Below are positions 16,594 to 25,275 of a DNA stretch of 29,677 nucleotides, piece after piece (position 1 is the stretch's first letter; each line of letters starts with the position of its first letter). Origin of the DNA: Acidicaldus organivorans (lineage in GTDB: Bacteria > Pseudomonadota > Alphaproteobacteria > Acetobacterales > Acetobacteraceae); NCBI GenBank assembly GCA_000759655.1, contig KN173929.1, positions 27,816 to 57,492 of the forward strand, written 5' to 3'. Made by a program: the position numbers and the translations under genes. The notes beneath the pieces are model-generated. The model made no database searches and was not told where the DNA came from. It saw only the letters and a list, made by a program, of their open reading frames with translations.

Positions 16594-17556
16594 ATGGCCG
16601 AGATCGTCTGCATTGGAGAATTGCTGGTCGATATCCTCGCCGCCGAGGTCGGCCAGTCGCTGCGTGCCCCCGGCACGCTGCTCGGCCCCTATCCTTCGGG
16701 GGCTCCGGCGATCTTCGCCGACCAGGCCGCCCTGCTCGGCGCGAAAGTAGCGCTGATCGCCACCATCGGCGATGATGATTTCGGCGAGGCGGGACTCGCC
16801 CGCCTCCGCCGCGACGGGGTGGAGACGCGCGCCATCCGCAAGGTGCGGGATGCCACCACCGGCGTGGCGTTTGCCGCCTACGCTCCGGACGGGTCGCGCC
16901 AGTTCATCTTCCACATGGCCGAGGCCGCGCCCGGCCGGCTCACCCGAGAGGACGTCGATCCCGCCCTCTTCGCGGATTGCCGCTTCCTCCATGTCATGGG
17001 CTCCTCGCTTTTTTCGGCAGGCATGATCGAGGTGATCCGCCATGCAGCGACGCTCGCCCGAAACGCCGGCGCGGGGCTCTCCTTCGATCCCAATGTCCGT
17101 CCCTCGCTGCTCACCCGGCCCGGTGTCGCCGACGCGATCCGCGAGATGGCGCGCGAGGCGGAGATCCTGCTCCCCAGCGCCGAGGATCTCGCCTTCCTCC
17201 TCCCCGGCCGCTCGCCCGAATCGGCAATCGAAGAGCTCCTTGCCACCTCGCCCCAGCTTCAATGCGTCTTCCTCAAGCGCGGCGCCAAGGGAAGCCTCTA
17301 TGCCGAACGGGGCCGGATGGTCCCCGTCCCGCCTTACCCCGCCAGGGAGGTGGATCCGACCGGAGCGGGCGACTGCGCGGGGGCGACCTTCCTGGTCGGG
17401 CGGCTTCGCGGCTGGCCCCTCGACGAGACGCTACGCCTTGCCAACGCCGCCGGGGCGCTCGCGGTGAGCGCGCGGGGGCCCATGGAGGGCAACAGTCCGG
17501 AGGCGAAGCTCGGTGCCTTCATCGCAGAGACCGCGCCTCTTCCCCTGTCTGAGTAA
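16594..17556 (+). CDS. PfkB-family carbohydrate kinase
   Basis: ATP-dependent sugar kinase of the ribokinase/PfkB family, 320 residues. The N-terminal substrate region is VCIGELLVDI (5-14) and PSGAPAIFADQAALLGAKVALIATIG. The C-terminal signature DPTGAGDCAGATF contains the catalytic base Asp260 and the anion hole. ATG 16594 is chosen for its GAGGAGAGG ribosome site; upstream in-frame starts would add Arg-rich sequence unlike the family. An FGGY kinase follows 50 bases later on the same strand. Substrate (for example 2-keto-3-deoxygluconate, fructose, tagatose or ribose) cannot be settled from sequence. Its stop codon lies inside a 19-bp direct repeat. Confidence 0.93.
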   Translation: MAEIVCIGELLVDILAAEVGQSLRAPGTLLGPYPSGAPAIFADQAALLGAKVALIATIGDDDFGEAGLARLRRDGVETRAIRKVRDATTGVAFAAYAPDGSRQFIFHMAEAAPGRLTREDVDPALFADCRFLHVMGSSLFSAGMIEVIRHAATLARNAGAGLSFDPNVRPSLLTRPGVADAIREMAREAEILLPSAEDLAFLLPGRSPESAIEELLATSPQLQCVFLKRGAKGSLYAERGRMVPVPPYPAREVDPTGAGDCAGATFLVGRLRGWPLDETLRLANAAGALAVSARGPMEGNSPEAKLGAFIAETAPLPLSE

Positions 17557-17578
17557 AATTCTCCTGTCTGAGTAAACG
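17541..17578 (+). repeat. 19-bp direct repeat duplicating the end of the PfkB kinase gene
   Basis: Units 17541-17559 and 17560-17578 agree at 16 of 19 positions and share CCTGTCTGAGTAAA. The first copy holds the genuine TAA stop (17554-17556) and the second copy holds a duplicate TAA. Confidence 0.88.
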
Positions 17579-17606
17579 CCCAAGGCTTGAGCAAAGGGAG
17601 GAATGG

Positions 17607-19112
17607 ATGGGCTACGTGATCGGCATCGACGGCGGCACCGAGAGTCTGCGTGCCCGCCTCTTCGATCTCGAAGGCCGCTCGCTCGGCACGCACGCCGTCC
17701 CCTATGAGACGCGCTTCGCCCCCGGCGCCCGCGCCGAGCAGGACCCGCGCGCCTGGTGGGAGGCGCTGGGTAGCGCGGTGCGCGGCGCCCTCGCCGAGGC
17801 CGGCGTGGCGAAAGAAGCGGTCGATGCGCTCGCCCTCGATACCACCTGCTGCACCGTGGTCGCCCTCGATGCGGCGGGCGAGCCGCTGCGCCCGGCCATC
17901 CTCTGGATGGACATGCGCGCCGCCCGCGAGGCCGAAGAGGTGCTCGCCACCCAGGATCCGGCGCTCATCCTGAACGGCGCCGGGGCGGGACCGGTCTCGG
18001 CGGAATGGATGATCCCCAAGGCGCTCTGGCTCGCCCGCCATGAGCCCGAGATCTTCGCCCGTGCGAGCACCATCGCCGAATACCAGGACTACCTCAATCT
18101 CCATCTCACCGGCCGGCGCGTGGCGAGCCTCAACAATGCCGCGGTGCGTTGGCACTACCGCTCCGGCATCGGCATTCCGCAAACCCTGCTCGCCGCGCTC
18201 GGTCTCGAGGCCTTGGCCGAGAAATGGCCCGCCGAGTTCCTTGCCCCCGGCACGGTGATCGGCCCGCTCACCCCTCACGCCGCCGCCCATCTCGGCCTGA
18301 CGCCGCGCACGCTCGTGGTGCAGGGCGGGGCGGATGCCTTCATCGGCATGATCGGGCTCGGGGTGCGGCGGCCAGGGGAACTCGCGCTGATCACCGGCTC
18401 CTCCCATCTGCAGTTCGGCGTCTCGCCTGCGCCGATCCATGTTCGCGGCCTGTGGGGCACTTACGCCGATGCGGTCTATCCCGGCCGGCACATCCTCGAA
18501 GGCGGGCAGACCTCGACCGGCTCGATCATTGCCTGGCTCCGCCGCCTGGGCGGAGGGCTCGATCTCGAGAGGCTTAACCAGGAAGCCGCCCGCCTTCCCA
18601 TTGGCGCCGAAGGCCTGCTTGCCCTCGACCACTTCCAGGGCAACCGCACCCCCTATACGGATGCGCGGGCGCGGGGCACGGTGATCGGGCTTTCGCTCCA
18701 TCACGGCCCGGCCCATCTCTTCCGCGCCTTCATCGAGGCGATCTCGCTGGGGACGCGCCTCATCATTGACCGCATGCGCGAGGCGGGCCTCGTCATCGAG
18801 GAGATCGTGGCGGGGGGTGGGGCAACGCGCTCCCCGCTCTGGCTGCAGATCCACGCCGACGCGGCAGGCGTGCCGATCCGCGTCCCCGACATCGCGGAGG
18901 CCCCCGCCCTGGGCTCGGCCATCCTCGCCGCGGTGGGAGCGGGGCATTTTCCCTCGATCGATGCGGCGATCGACGCGATGGTCCGTCCCGGCCAGCGCAT
19001 CGAGCCTATCGCCGAGCATCGCGCCGAATACGACGCGCTGCTCGAGCGTTATACCCGGCTTTACGAGACGCTGCGCCGCTTTCGCGAGGAGAGCGCTCAG
19101 GGCTCGAGATAG
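17607..19112 (+). CDS. FGGY-family carbohydrate kinase
   Basis: Sugar or polyol kinase of the FGGY family, 501 residues, cytoplasmic. The N-terminal phosphate loop is GIDGGTESLRARLFD (6-20), the catalytic base is probably Asp243 in QGGADAFIGMIG, and the C-terminal nucleotide-binding stretch is AGGGATRSPLW (402-412). GGTES and the DTTCCTVVALD segment place it nearer the ribulokinase-like members than glycerol or xylulose kinases, but the substrate is unresolved. ATG 17607 follows GGGAGG at a short spacing. With the PfkB kinase ahead it suggests a two-kinase sugar or polyol route; no dehydrogenase, isomerase or transporter for that route is in the window. Its 3' end overlaps the convergent phosphatase gene by 16 bases. 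Confidence 0.93.
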   Translation: MGYVIGIDGGTESLRARLFDLEGRSLGTHAVPYETRFAPGARAEQDPRAWWEALGSAVRGALAEAGVAKEAVDALALDTTCCTVVALDAAGEPLRPAILWMDMRAAREAEEVLATQDPALILNGAGAGPVSAEWMIPKALWLARHEPEIFARASTIAEYQDYLNLHLTGRRVASLNNAAVRWHYRSGIGIPQTLLAALGLEALAEKWPAEFLAPGTVIGPLTPHAAAHLGLTPRTLVVQGGADAFIGMIGLGVRRPGELALITGSSHLQFGVSPAPIHVRGLWGTYADAVYPGRHILEGGQTSTGSIIAWLRRLGGGLDLERLNQEAARLPIGAEGLLALDHFQGNRTPYTDARARGTVIGLSLHHGPAHLFRAFIEAISLGTRLIIDRMREAGLVIEEIVAGGGATRSPLWLQIHADAAGVPIRVPDIAEAPALGSAILAAVGAGHFPSIDAAIDAMVRPGQRIEPIAEHRAEYDALLERYTRLYETLRRFREESAQGSR

Positions 19113-19861
19113 AGGGCGCGAAGCCGCGCGAGCGCCGCGCCATCGAGGCCGAGCATCGCCGCGGCATAGGCCTCGAGCCCACCCCAGCGTTCCTCGATCA
19201 GGGCGAAGGCCTCCTCCAGCAATTCCGCATGGACGGCGAACAGCACCGCCCCCGCCTCGCCCGGCACGGAGGCACGCATCGCCTCATCCGGCGCCCACAG
19301 CCGGTTGGAGGCGAGATAATCGGCGAGGATGTCCTCGAACCTCACCCCGAGCAGACCGAGCAGGAGGGCCGCGGCGAAACCGGTGCGATCCTTGCCCGCC
19401 GTGCAGTGAAAGAGAACCGAGGCGGCGTCGGGCGCGAGCAGCAGGTTCAGAAACCGGGCATAAGCCGGGGCGCAATCGGTGACATAGGCGCGGTAGGCGC
19501 GGCGGAGGAGTTCGAAGACGTCCTCGCCGGTCGCCTCGCGCGTTGCCATGATCTCGCGCACCGAGCCCCCCACTTTGGGCTCGATGGGAAGAGCGTGGAT
19601 GTCGCGGGCGAGATCGGCCTCGTAAAGCGCGCGTTCGCGCTCGCGCCGGCCGCGGAAGTCGCAGATCGTGGCCAGGCCCAGGGCGCGGATCCGCTCGCGG
19701 TCGGCCTCGGTGAGCGAAGCGAGGCTCGCGCTCCGGTAAAGCCGCCCGAAACGCACCCGCCGCCCGCCCGCTCCCACATAGCCGCCGAGATCGCGAAGAT
19801 TGGCCGCCCCCGCGAGAGGAATGACGCGGGGAAGGGAGGGGATCGCCTCAAACCCGTTCAT
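19097..19861 (-). CDS. Tyrosine-protein phosphatase (Y_phosphatase3 type)
   Basis: Predicted phosphatase, 254 residues, with the Cys-based signature HCTAGKDRTG (Cys153 nucleophile, Arg159 binding phosphate) and the upstream box NLRDLGGY (21-28) typical of the bacterial tyrosine or dual-specificity/lipid phosphatases of this group (MptpB-like). No signal peptide. The target could be a protein, phosphoinositide or small molecule; sequence does not say. Its ATG overlaps the stop of the CaiB-type gene (ATGA), so it is the last gene of a long minus-strand operon. Its tail overlaps the convergent FGGY kinase by 16 bases, leaving no room for a separate terminator. Confidence 0.92.
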   Translation of the reverse strand: MNGFEAIPSLPRVIPLAGAANLRDLGGYVGAGGRRVRFGRLYRSASLASLTEADRERIRALGLATICDFRGRRERERALYEADLARDIHALPIEPKVGGSVREIMATREATGEDVFELLRRAYRAYVTDCAPAYARFLNLLLAPDAASVLFHCTAGKDRTGFAAALLLGLLGVRFEDILADYLASNRLWAPDEAMRASVPGEAGAVLFAVHAELLEEAFALIEERWGGLEAYAAAMLGLDGAALARLRALYLEP

Positions 19862-21111
19862 CCGCGCCGCTCCTCGATCTCTTCCTCACGGGCAGGGCTC
19901 TCCTCAGCACCACCGATGATCGCCGCGATCAGCCCCTCCTCGAGCCCCGCCTCGCGCAGCACCTCGGCGGTGTGTTCGCCAAGCCGCGGCGCGTGCCGCC
20001 GCAGGGTGGGCCTCATACCCGAGATCTGCACCGGATCGGCCACCACGCGGTAGCGTCCCTCGCTTGGATGCTCGGCCTCCGAGAAAAACCCGATCGCCTG
20101 AAGATGCGGATCCTCGGGCAGGTCGTCGAGCGAGAGCACCGGCATGCAGGGGATGGAGACGCGGTCGCAAAAGGCGACCCATTCGGCGGTGGTGCGTTTG
20201 GGGGCTTCTTCCTCGATCATCGCGTAGAGGATGTCGATGTTTTTCACCCGTTCGGCAAGGCGCTCGAAGCGGGGATCGCCGATGAACTCGCGCCGTCCGG
20301 TGAATTCGTAGAAATCCCGCCAGTTGCGGTCGGTGTAAGGGAGGATGCAGGCATAGCCGTCGCGGGTGCGGTAGGGCCGCCGCCGCGGATTGAGGAGGCG
20401 GTTGAAGCCGGGCGGGCCGAGCGGCGGAACGAAGGCCGAGCCGGTATCGTGCTCGACAAGGGTGAAGGCGATCGCCGTCTCGAACATCGGCACTTCGATG
20501 AAGCGGCCGGCACCGTCGCGGGTGCGGGCGAAGAGCGCGGCAAGGATGGCATAGACGATCGCCTGCCCGGCGAGCTTGTCACAAAGCACGGTCGGCACAT
20601 AGGCCGGGGTTCCGGCGAGCGGGACGAAGAGCGCGGCGATGCCGGAGCCCGCCTGGATCAGATCGTCATAAGCCGCCTTGTCGCGATAGGGGCCGCGTTC
20701 GGAAAAACCGCGCGCCGCGCAGTAGATGAGGCGCGGGTTGAGGGCGCGCACCCGCTCGTAGTCGAAACCGAGCCGCGCGATGGGACCGGGGCGGAGATTG
20801 TGGAGGAAAACATCCGCCGTGGTGATGAGGCGTTCGAGCGCGGCGCGGTCGGGAGCGCGCTTGAGGTCGAGCACCACGCTCCGCTTGTTGCGATGGAGGT
20901 TGAGGAAGACGCCGCTCATTCCCGCCGAGCGCTGCGGGTGATACTGGCGGAGGAGATCGCCTTCGGGGCTTTCGATCTTGATCACGTCGGCGCCGAGATC
21001 GGCGAGGATGTGCGAGGCATAGGGCCCCATGATCACCGTGGTGAGATCGAGCACCCGCACCCCTTCGAGCGGAAGGGACGGGCGTGGCGGGGAGGGGGGT
21101 TCAGCGCTCAT
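19858..21111 (-). CDS. CaiB/BaiF family (class III) CoA-transferase
   Basis: Moves CoA between carboxylic acids, or racemises an acyl-CoA, as do formyl-CoA transferase, CaiB and alpha-methylacyl-CoA racemase. 417 residues from ATG 21111. The N-terminal block LEGVRVLDLTTVIMGPYASHILADLGADVIKIE is the family signature. NLHRNKRSVVLDLK, FLHNLRPG and FSERGPYRDKAAYDDLIQA follow; the Asp after AAY is the likely catalytic aspartate. The C-terminus (GEHTAEVLREAGL) is also standard. GAGG precedes the start, which overlaps the stop of the small acyl-CoA dehydrogenase by ATGA. Context suggests activation of an imported acid to its CoA ester before dehydrogenation; the substrate is not identified. Confidence 0.95.
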   Translation of the reverse strand: MSAEPPSPPRPSLPLEGVRVLDLTTVIMGPYASHILADLGADVIKIESPEGDLLRQYHPQRSAGMSGVFLNLHRNKRSVVLDLKRAPDRAALERLITTADVFLHNLRPGPIARLGFDYERVRALNPRLIYCAARGFSERGPYRDKAAYDDLIQAGSGIAALFVPLAGTPAYVPTVLCDKLAGQAIVYAILAALFARTRDGAGRFIEVPMFETAIAFTLVEHDTGSAFVPPLGPPGFNRLLNPRRRPYRTRDGYACILPYTDRNWRDFYEFTGRREFIGDPRFERLAERVKNIDILYAMIEEEAPKRTTAEWVAFCDRVSIPCMPVLSLDDLPEDPHLQAIGFFSEAEHPSEGRYRVVADPVQISGMRPTLRRHAPRLGEHTAEVLREAGLEEGLIAAIIGGAEESPAREEEIEERRG

Positions 21112-22205
21112 CGCGCCTCCCCCGCCTCGTCCATAACCCCCTCGGGACGGTCGGCGAGGAGCCGCCACAGCGCCTCACCGCCCGCCGCGAGGGCCCGTCG
21201 CCCGATCATTTCGTGCCAATGATGCTCGCCGCCGAACTCATCGCGCCAGGACCACAGGCGGCGGGTGGTGAAATGGAGCGGGTGCTCGCGGGTGAAGCCC
21301 ATCGCGCCCAGGACCTGATGGGCGACTTCCGCCACCTTGCCTGCCGCCTCGCTGGCGCGGGCCTTGGCGATCGCCGCATCGAGGACCCCCTCCTCTTCGT
21401 CGAAAAAGGGCGCGGCGCGGTCGCAGGCGGCGGTGGCGGCGGCGAGTTCGCCGGCGGCCTCGGCGATCATGTGCTGCACCGCCTGAAACTTGCCGATCGG
21501 CCGGCCGAACTGCACCCGGGTGTTGGCATGCTCGATGGCGTAGGCGAGCGCGCGCGCCATGCCGCCCACCAGCTGCTCGGCCCGCATATGCGCCCCGAGC
21601 GCCAGCCACCCATGGGGAAGCGAGAGCGACGCCGAGGCTGGACGCAGAGCCTCGGGCGTGGCGCCGTCGAGGACGAGATCGGGGGCCGGATCGCCGCCCA
21701 GCGTGCGCCGCGCCCCGGCCTCCTTCTGCGGCGGGAGCAGGGCGAGAACCGGCTTGCCCCGCGCGTCCGTCACAGAGGCCACGATGTAGGCCTGCCCCGC
21801 CCAGGGCACGGCGTGCGCCCTGCCTGAGAGGCGCCCCGCCGCATCGAGGCGGAGCGTCTCCCCGGGAAGTGCGGGGGCAAGGGTCAAGGGACCTGCGGGC
21901 ACCTCCCCGCCCGCCCGCGCCCAGAGCGCTGCGGCGATCACCGTCTCGGCGAAGGGGAGAGGCAGCGCGTAATGACCGGCAAGACGCAAGAGCGGCCAGA
22001 CCTCGGCGGGCCTCAGCCCTGCCCCTCCCTTCGCCTCGGGAACGAGGGCCAGCGTGAAGCCCTGCTCTTCGAGCCGCCGCCACGCCGCCTCCGGCCATTC
22101 GCCGCGCTCGGCGGCAAGCCGCGCTTCGGCGGAGGCGAAGAGATCGCCGAACAAGCGTCCGGCTTCGTCGAGAAGAACGGAGCCCGTCTCTGCCATCGCT
22201 GCCAT
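21108..22205 (-). CDS. Acyl-CoA dehydrogenase family, small divergent subunit
   Basis: FAD-dependent acyl-CoA dehydrogenase-like protein, 365 residues. The C-terminal helical domain is recognisable: AYAIEHANTRVQFGRPIGKFQAVQHMIAE includes the Arg and FG of the FAD pyrophosphate contact, and HQVLGAMGFTREHPLHFTTRRLW matches the conserved GGxGY-like region. The middle beta domain is short and lacks the usual SEPxxGSD motif, so it probably forms a heteromer with the full-length dehydrogenase encoded just upstream, as in the FadE28-FadE29-type pairs of actinobacterial sterol breakdown. Where the YEG(T) base would sit the sequence reads WRDEFGGE. Start ATG 22205, or the ATG 9 bases later; GAGGAAAGG precedes. 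The gap to the partner gene is 12 bases. Confidence 0.88.
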   Translation of the reverse strand: MAAMAETGSVLLDEAGRLFGDLFASAEARLAAERGEWPEAAWRRLEEQGFTLALVPEAKGGAGLRPAEVWPLLRLAGHYALPLPFAETVIAAALWARAGGEVPAGPLTLAPALPGETLRLDAAGRLSGRAHAVPWAGQAYIVASVTDARGKPVLALLPPQKEAGARRTLGGDPAPDLVLDGATPEALRPASASLSLPHGWLALGAHMRAEQLVGGMARALAYAIEHANTRVQFGRPIGKFQAVQHMIAEAAGELAAATAACDRAAPFFDEEEGVLDAAIAKARASEAAGKVAEVAHQVLGAMGFTREHPLHFTTRRLWSWRDEFGGEHHWHEMIGRRALAAGGEALWRLLADRPEGVMDEAGEAR

Positions 22206-22217
22206 CCTTTCCTCCCC

Positions 22218-23381
22218 TCAGCGCAAGCCGAGACCGCGGGCGATGATGCCGCGCAGGATCTCCCGCGTGCCGCCGCGCAGCGTGTAGGAGGGCGCGTGCA
22301 GCATCACCCGCCCGAGCGCGCGCTCGAAATAATCGGCCCCGCCTGACCGCACTGGCCCGCTGAAAAAGCGCCGCGCCACTTCCGGGATCTCGCGCTCGAA
22401 GCGGGTGCCGACATCCTTGACCAGCGCCGCCTCGACGGCCGGGTTCTCGCCCGCTGCCAACAGCCCTGCCACCGCCTGCGACATCGAAAGGAGCGCGCCG
22501 AGATGGGCGACGAGCCGGCCCACGGCCCGCGCCTCCTCCGCCCCCACCTCCTCCGCTCCCGGCTCCACGCCGAGATGATCGATCAGGGCGGTGAGCAGGC
22601 GGTAGTCGGAAAGGAAACGGTCGGGCCCCGAGCGCTCGAAAGCAAGCTCGCCGGTGACCATGCGCCAGCCCTCGCCCACCTCGCCGATCCGCCACTCATC
22701 GCCGACCCGCACCCGGTCGAAGAACACCTCGTTGAACTCATGGCCGCCGGCGAGATTGTGGATGGGGCGGATGATCACGCCCGGCGCCTTGAGATCGACG
22801 ATGAACTGGGTGAGGCCCTGGTGCCGGTCGGGGCCCGGGTCGCCGGTGCGGGTGAGCGCGATCAGATAGTGGACCTGATGGGCGCGCGAGGTCCAGATCT
22901 TGGAGCCCTCGATCACCCAGGCGTCTCCCTCGCGGCGGGCGCGGGTGCGGACGGAGGCGAGATCGGAGCCCGAATTCGGCTCGCTCATACCGATTGCGAA
23001 ATAACATTCGCCCGCGGCGATGCGTGGCAGCAGCGTGCGGCGGGCGAGTTCGCTCCCGTGGCGGAGGATCTGCGGGCCCGACTGGCGGTCGGCGATCCAG
23101 TGCGCCCCGCACGGCGCCCCGGCCGCCAGCATCTCGCAGGCGACGACGAAACGGGAGAGGGCCGAATATTCGCCCCCGCCATAGGCCTTGGGCCAAGTCA
23201 TGCCGATGAACCCGGCCCGTCCGGCACGGCGGCTGAACTCCGGATCGAAGCGGCCCCACGAATCGACATCCGGCGTGAAACGGCCCGCCTCGAGTTCGTC
23301 GCGCAGGAAGGCTCGCACCTTCTCGCGCACCGCGCGCGCTTCGGCGGGAAGCCGGACGGGAGGAAAGCGAAGCTCGGCCAT
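22218..23381 (-). CDS. Acyl-CoA dehydrogenase, large subunit
   Basis: Flavoenzyme introducing a 2,3 double bond into an acyl-CoA. 387 residues from ATG 23381. FIGMTWPKAYGGGEYS in the N-terminal helical domain, then the FAD-binding motif AIGMSEPNSGSDLASVRTRA (129-148) and IEGSKIWTSRAH. The likely catalytic base is Glu249 in ELAFERSG, the helix-G position used by isovaleryl-CoA dehydrogenase, because the usual C-terminal position reads LRGGTREI with Gly instead of Glu. The C-terminal YTLRGGTREILRGIIARGLGL is typical. Together with the small subunit it is likely an alpha/beta heteromer. A weak AGGGGAAA ribosome site precedes the start; the TRAP permease gene ends 79 bases upstream. Confidence 0.95.
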   Translation of the reverse strand: MAELRFPPVRLPAEARAVREKVRAFLRDELEAGRFTPDVDSWGRFDPEFSRRAGRAGFIGMTWPKAYGGGEYSALSRFVVACEMLAAGAPCGAHWIADRQSGPQILRHGSELARRTLLPRIAAGECYFAIGMSEPNSGSDLASVRTRARREGDAWVIEGSKIWTSRAHQVHYLIALTRTGDPGPDRHQGLTQFIVDLKAPGVIIRPIHNLAGGHEFNEVFFDRVRVGDEWRIGEVGEGWRMVTGELAFERSGPDRFLSDYRLLTALIDHLGVEPGAEEVGAEEARAVGRLVAHLGALLSMSQAVAGLLAAGENPAVEAALVKDVGTRFEREIPEVARRFFSGPVRSGGADYFERALGRVMLHAPSYTLRGGTREILRGIIARGLGLR

Positions 23382-23460
23382 TGGGACGTTTCCCCTTTTT
23401 CTCTCCCCGCAGCATCCCGCCCTCACGCTTGCCCGGCAAGAGGGGACGCGGGGGCAGAGG

Positions 23461-25275
23461 TCAGTGGGGGGCGAGGATGGGAAAAGCGGCGATGGCGAGG
23501 GTGGCGGCGAGCAGGATGGCGAGATAGGGCCAAATGGGGGCAAAGGCGCGGTCGGGCGTGACCTTGCCGATGGCGCAGGCCGTGTAGAACCCGACCCCGA
23601 AGGGAGGGGCGAACAGCCCCAATCCCATGGCGAGCACGGTGACGATGGCATAATGCACCTCGTCGATGCCGAGGCTGCGGGCCACCGGGAAGAAGAGAGG
23701 ACCGAAGAGCACGATCGAGGGGATGCCTTCGAGCAGCGAGCCCAGCACGGCGAAAGCGGCAATCGAGGCCAGCCAGAACCCGGCCCGCCCGCCCGGCATC
23801 GCCTTGACCGCCGCGAGCAGGGCGTGGGCGAAGCCGGACTGGGTGAGCGCCCAGCCCATCGCGGTCGCGGTGCCGATGATGAGGAGGATGGCGCCGGAAA
23901 GGGCTGCGGTCTCGATCAGGATCGCCACCCCCCGCCGCCAGTCGAAGCGCCGGTAGAGGAGAAGCCCGGCAAGCAGCGTATAGACGATCCCCACCGTGGA
24001 GACTTCGGTCGCGGTGGCAATCCCATCGACCACGGCGAACCGGATGAGGAAGGGAAGCACGAGCGCGGGGAGGGCGCGGAGGAGTTGGCGCAGCACCGCC
24101 CGCGCCGGGGGGCGTTCGGTCTCGCCGAGCGGCATCCGCCGCGCCTGCCAGAAGACGAGCCCGGCGAGCGCCAGCGCCCCGAGCGTGGCCGGAAGCAGCC
24201 CCGCCGCGAAGAGGGCGGCGATCGAGACGCCGGTGACCGAGCCGATGGTGATGAGAACGAGGCTCGGCGGGATGGTCTCCGCCATCGCCGCCGAGGCGGC
24301 GAGAAGGGCGACGAGGCGGCCCGGCGCGGCGCCCCGGGCCTGCATTTCGGGAAAGAGGGCAGGGGCGACGGCCGCCATGTCGGCGGCCTTGGATCCCGAG
24401 ATCCCCGAGACCAGGTAGATCGCCGCGATCAGCACATAGGCAAGCCCGCCCCGCACATGGCCCAGAAGTGCGGCAAGGAAATCGACCAGCGCCGCGGCAA
24501 GCCCGGTCATTTCGATGAGAAGGCCGAGACAGACGAAAAGCGGCACGGCGAGCAGGATCATCCCCGACATCCCGCCATCCATCCGCCCCACCACCACGGC
24601 GAGCGGGACATGGGTGGCAAGTCCCAGATAGCCGATGGTGGAAAGCCCGAAGGCGAAGGCGATCGGCACACCGATCACCACCAGCACGGCAAGCAGGATG
24701 ACGAAGAACAGCACGAGATTGAAACTGCCGAGCGCGGCAAACCACGGTGCCGCCGCCCTGAGGCCGAAGGCGAGCGCCGCCCACAGCCCGAGCGCCACGA
24801 CCATCCGCCCGCCCGCATCCCGCGCCAGCGCGCGCAAGGCCACGATCAGCATCAGCCCCGCCCCCACGGGAAGGGCTGCGACCCTGAGCGCATCGGGAAA
24901 CTCGAGAGCGGGGCTGGTGACCCACCACTGCCCCTCGGTATAGGACCAGGCGGGGGGCAGGAGGAGGAGGAGAAAGACCACCACCCCGCCATAGCCGAAG
25001 GCCGCGGCGGCGGCCCGCGCGCGCGGTTTCATCCAGCCGAGCACCGCGGCAAGCCGCATGTGTTCGCCGCGGGCGAGCGCGATCACCGCGCCGAGCAGGG
25101 AGAGCCAGAGAAAGAGGGCGCCCGCGAGATCGTCGGACCAGACCAGTGGCGAGTCGAAACCGTAGCGGGCGATCACCCCGGCAAAGAGGATGACCACCTC
25201 CGCCACCACCAGAAGCGCGGCGAGCCCTTCACACAGCCGGAGTACGGCGTCGCAGAGCCGCCCGAGCGCCCTCAT
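23461..25275 (-). CDS. Fused TRAP transporter permease (DctQ-DctM)
   Basis: Membrane part of a tripartite ATP-independent periplasmic transporter, importing organic acids or related solutes with an ion gradient. In 604 residues, the first ~150 are the small DctQ domain with four membrane helices ([38 protein letters not shown]). From about residue 175 is the large DctM domain with about 12 helices ([71 protein letters not shown]). Fusion of Q and M is common. No periplasmic DctP binding protein lies in the window. Its ATG overlaps the gatB stop (ATGA), an unusual coupling to a housekeeping gene, and acyl-CoA dehydrogenase genes follow. Confidence 0.95.
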   Translation of the reverse strand: MRALGRLCDAVLRLCEGLAALLVVAEVVILFAGVIARYGFDSPLVWSDDLAGALFLWLSLLGAVIALARGEHMRLAAVLGWMKPRARAAAAAFGYGGVVVFLLLLLPPAWSYTEGQWWVTSPALEFPDALRVAALPVGAGLMLIVALRALARDAGGRMVVALGLWAALAFGLRAAAPWFAALGSFNLVLFFVILLAVLVVIGVPIAFAFGLSTIGYLGLATHVPLAVVVGRMDGGMSGMILLAVPLFVCLGLLIEMTGLAAALVDFLAALLGHVRGGLAYVLIAAIYLVSGISGSKAADMAAVAPALFPEMQARGAAPGRLVALLAASAAMAETIPPSLVLITIGSVTGVSIAALFAAGLLPATLGALALAGLVFWQARRMPLGETERPPARAVLRQLLRALPALVLPFLIRFAVVDGIATATEVSTVGIVYTLLAGLLLYRRFDWRRGVAILIETAALSGAILLIIGTATAMGWALTQSGFAHALLAAVKAMPGGRAGFWLASIAAFAVLGSLLEGIPSIVLFGPLFFPVARSLGIDEVHYAIVTVLAMGLGLFAPPFGVGFYTACAIGKVTPDRAFAPIWPYLAILLAATLAIAAFPILAPH

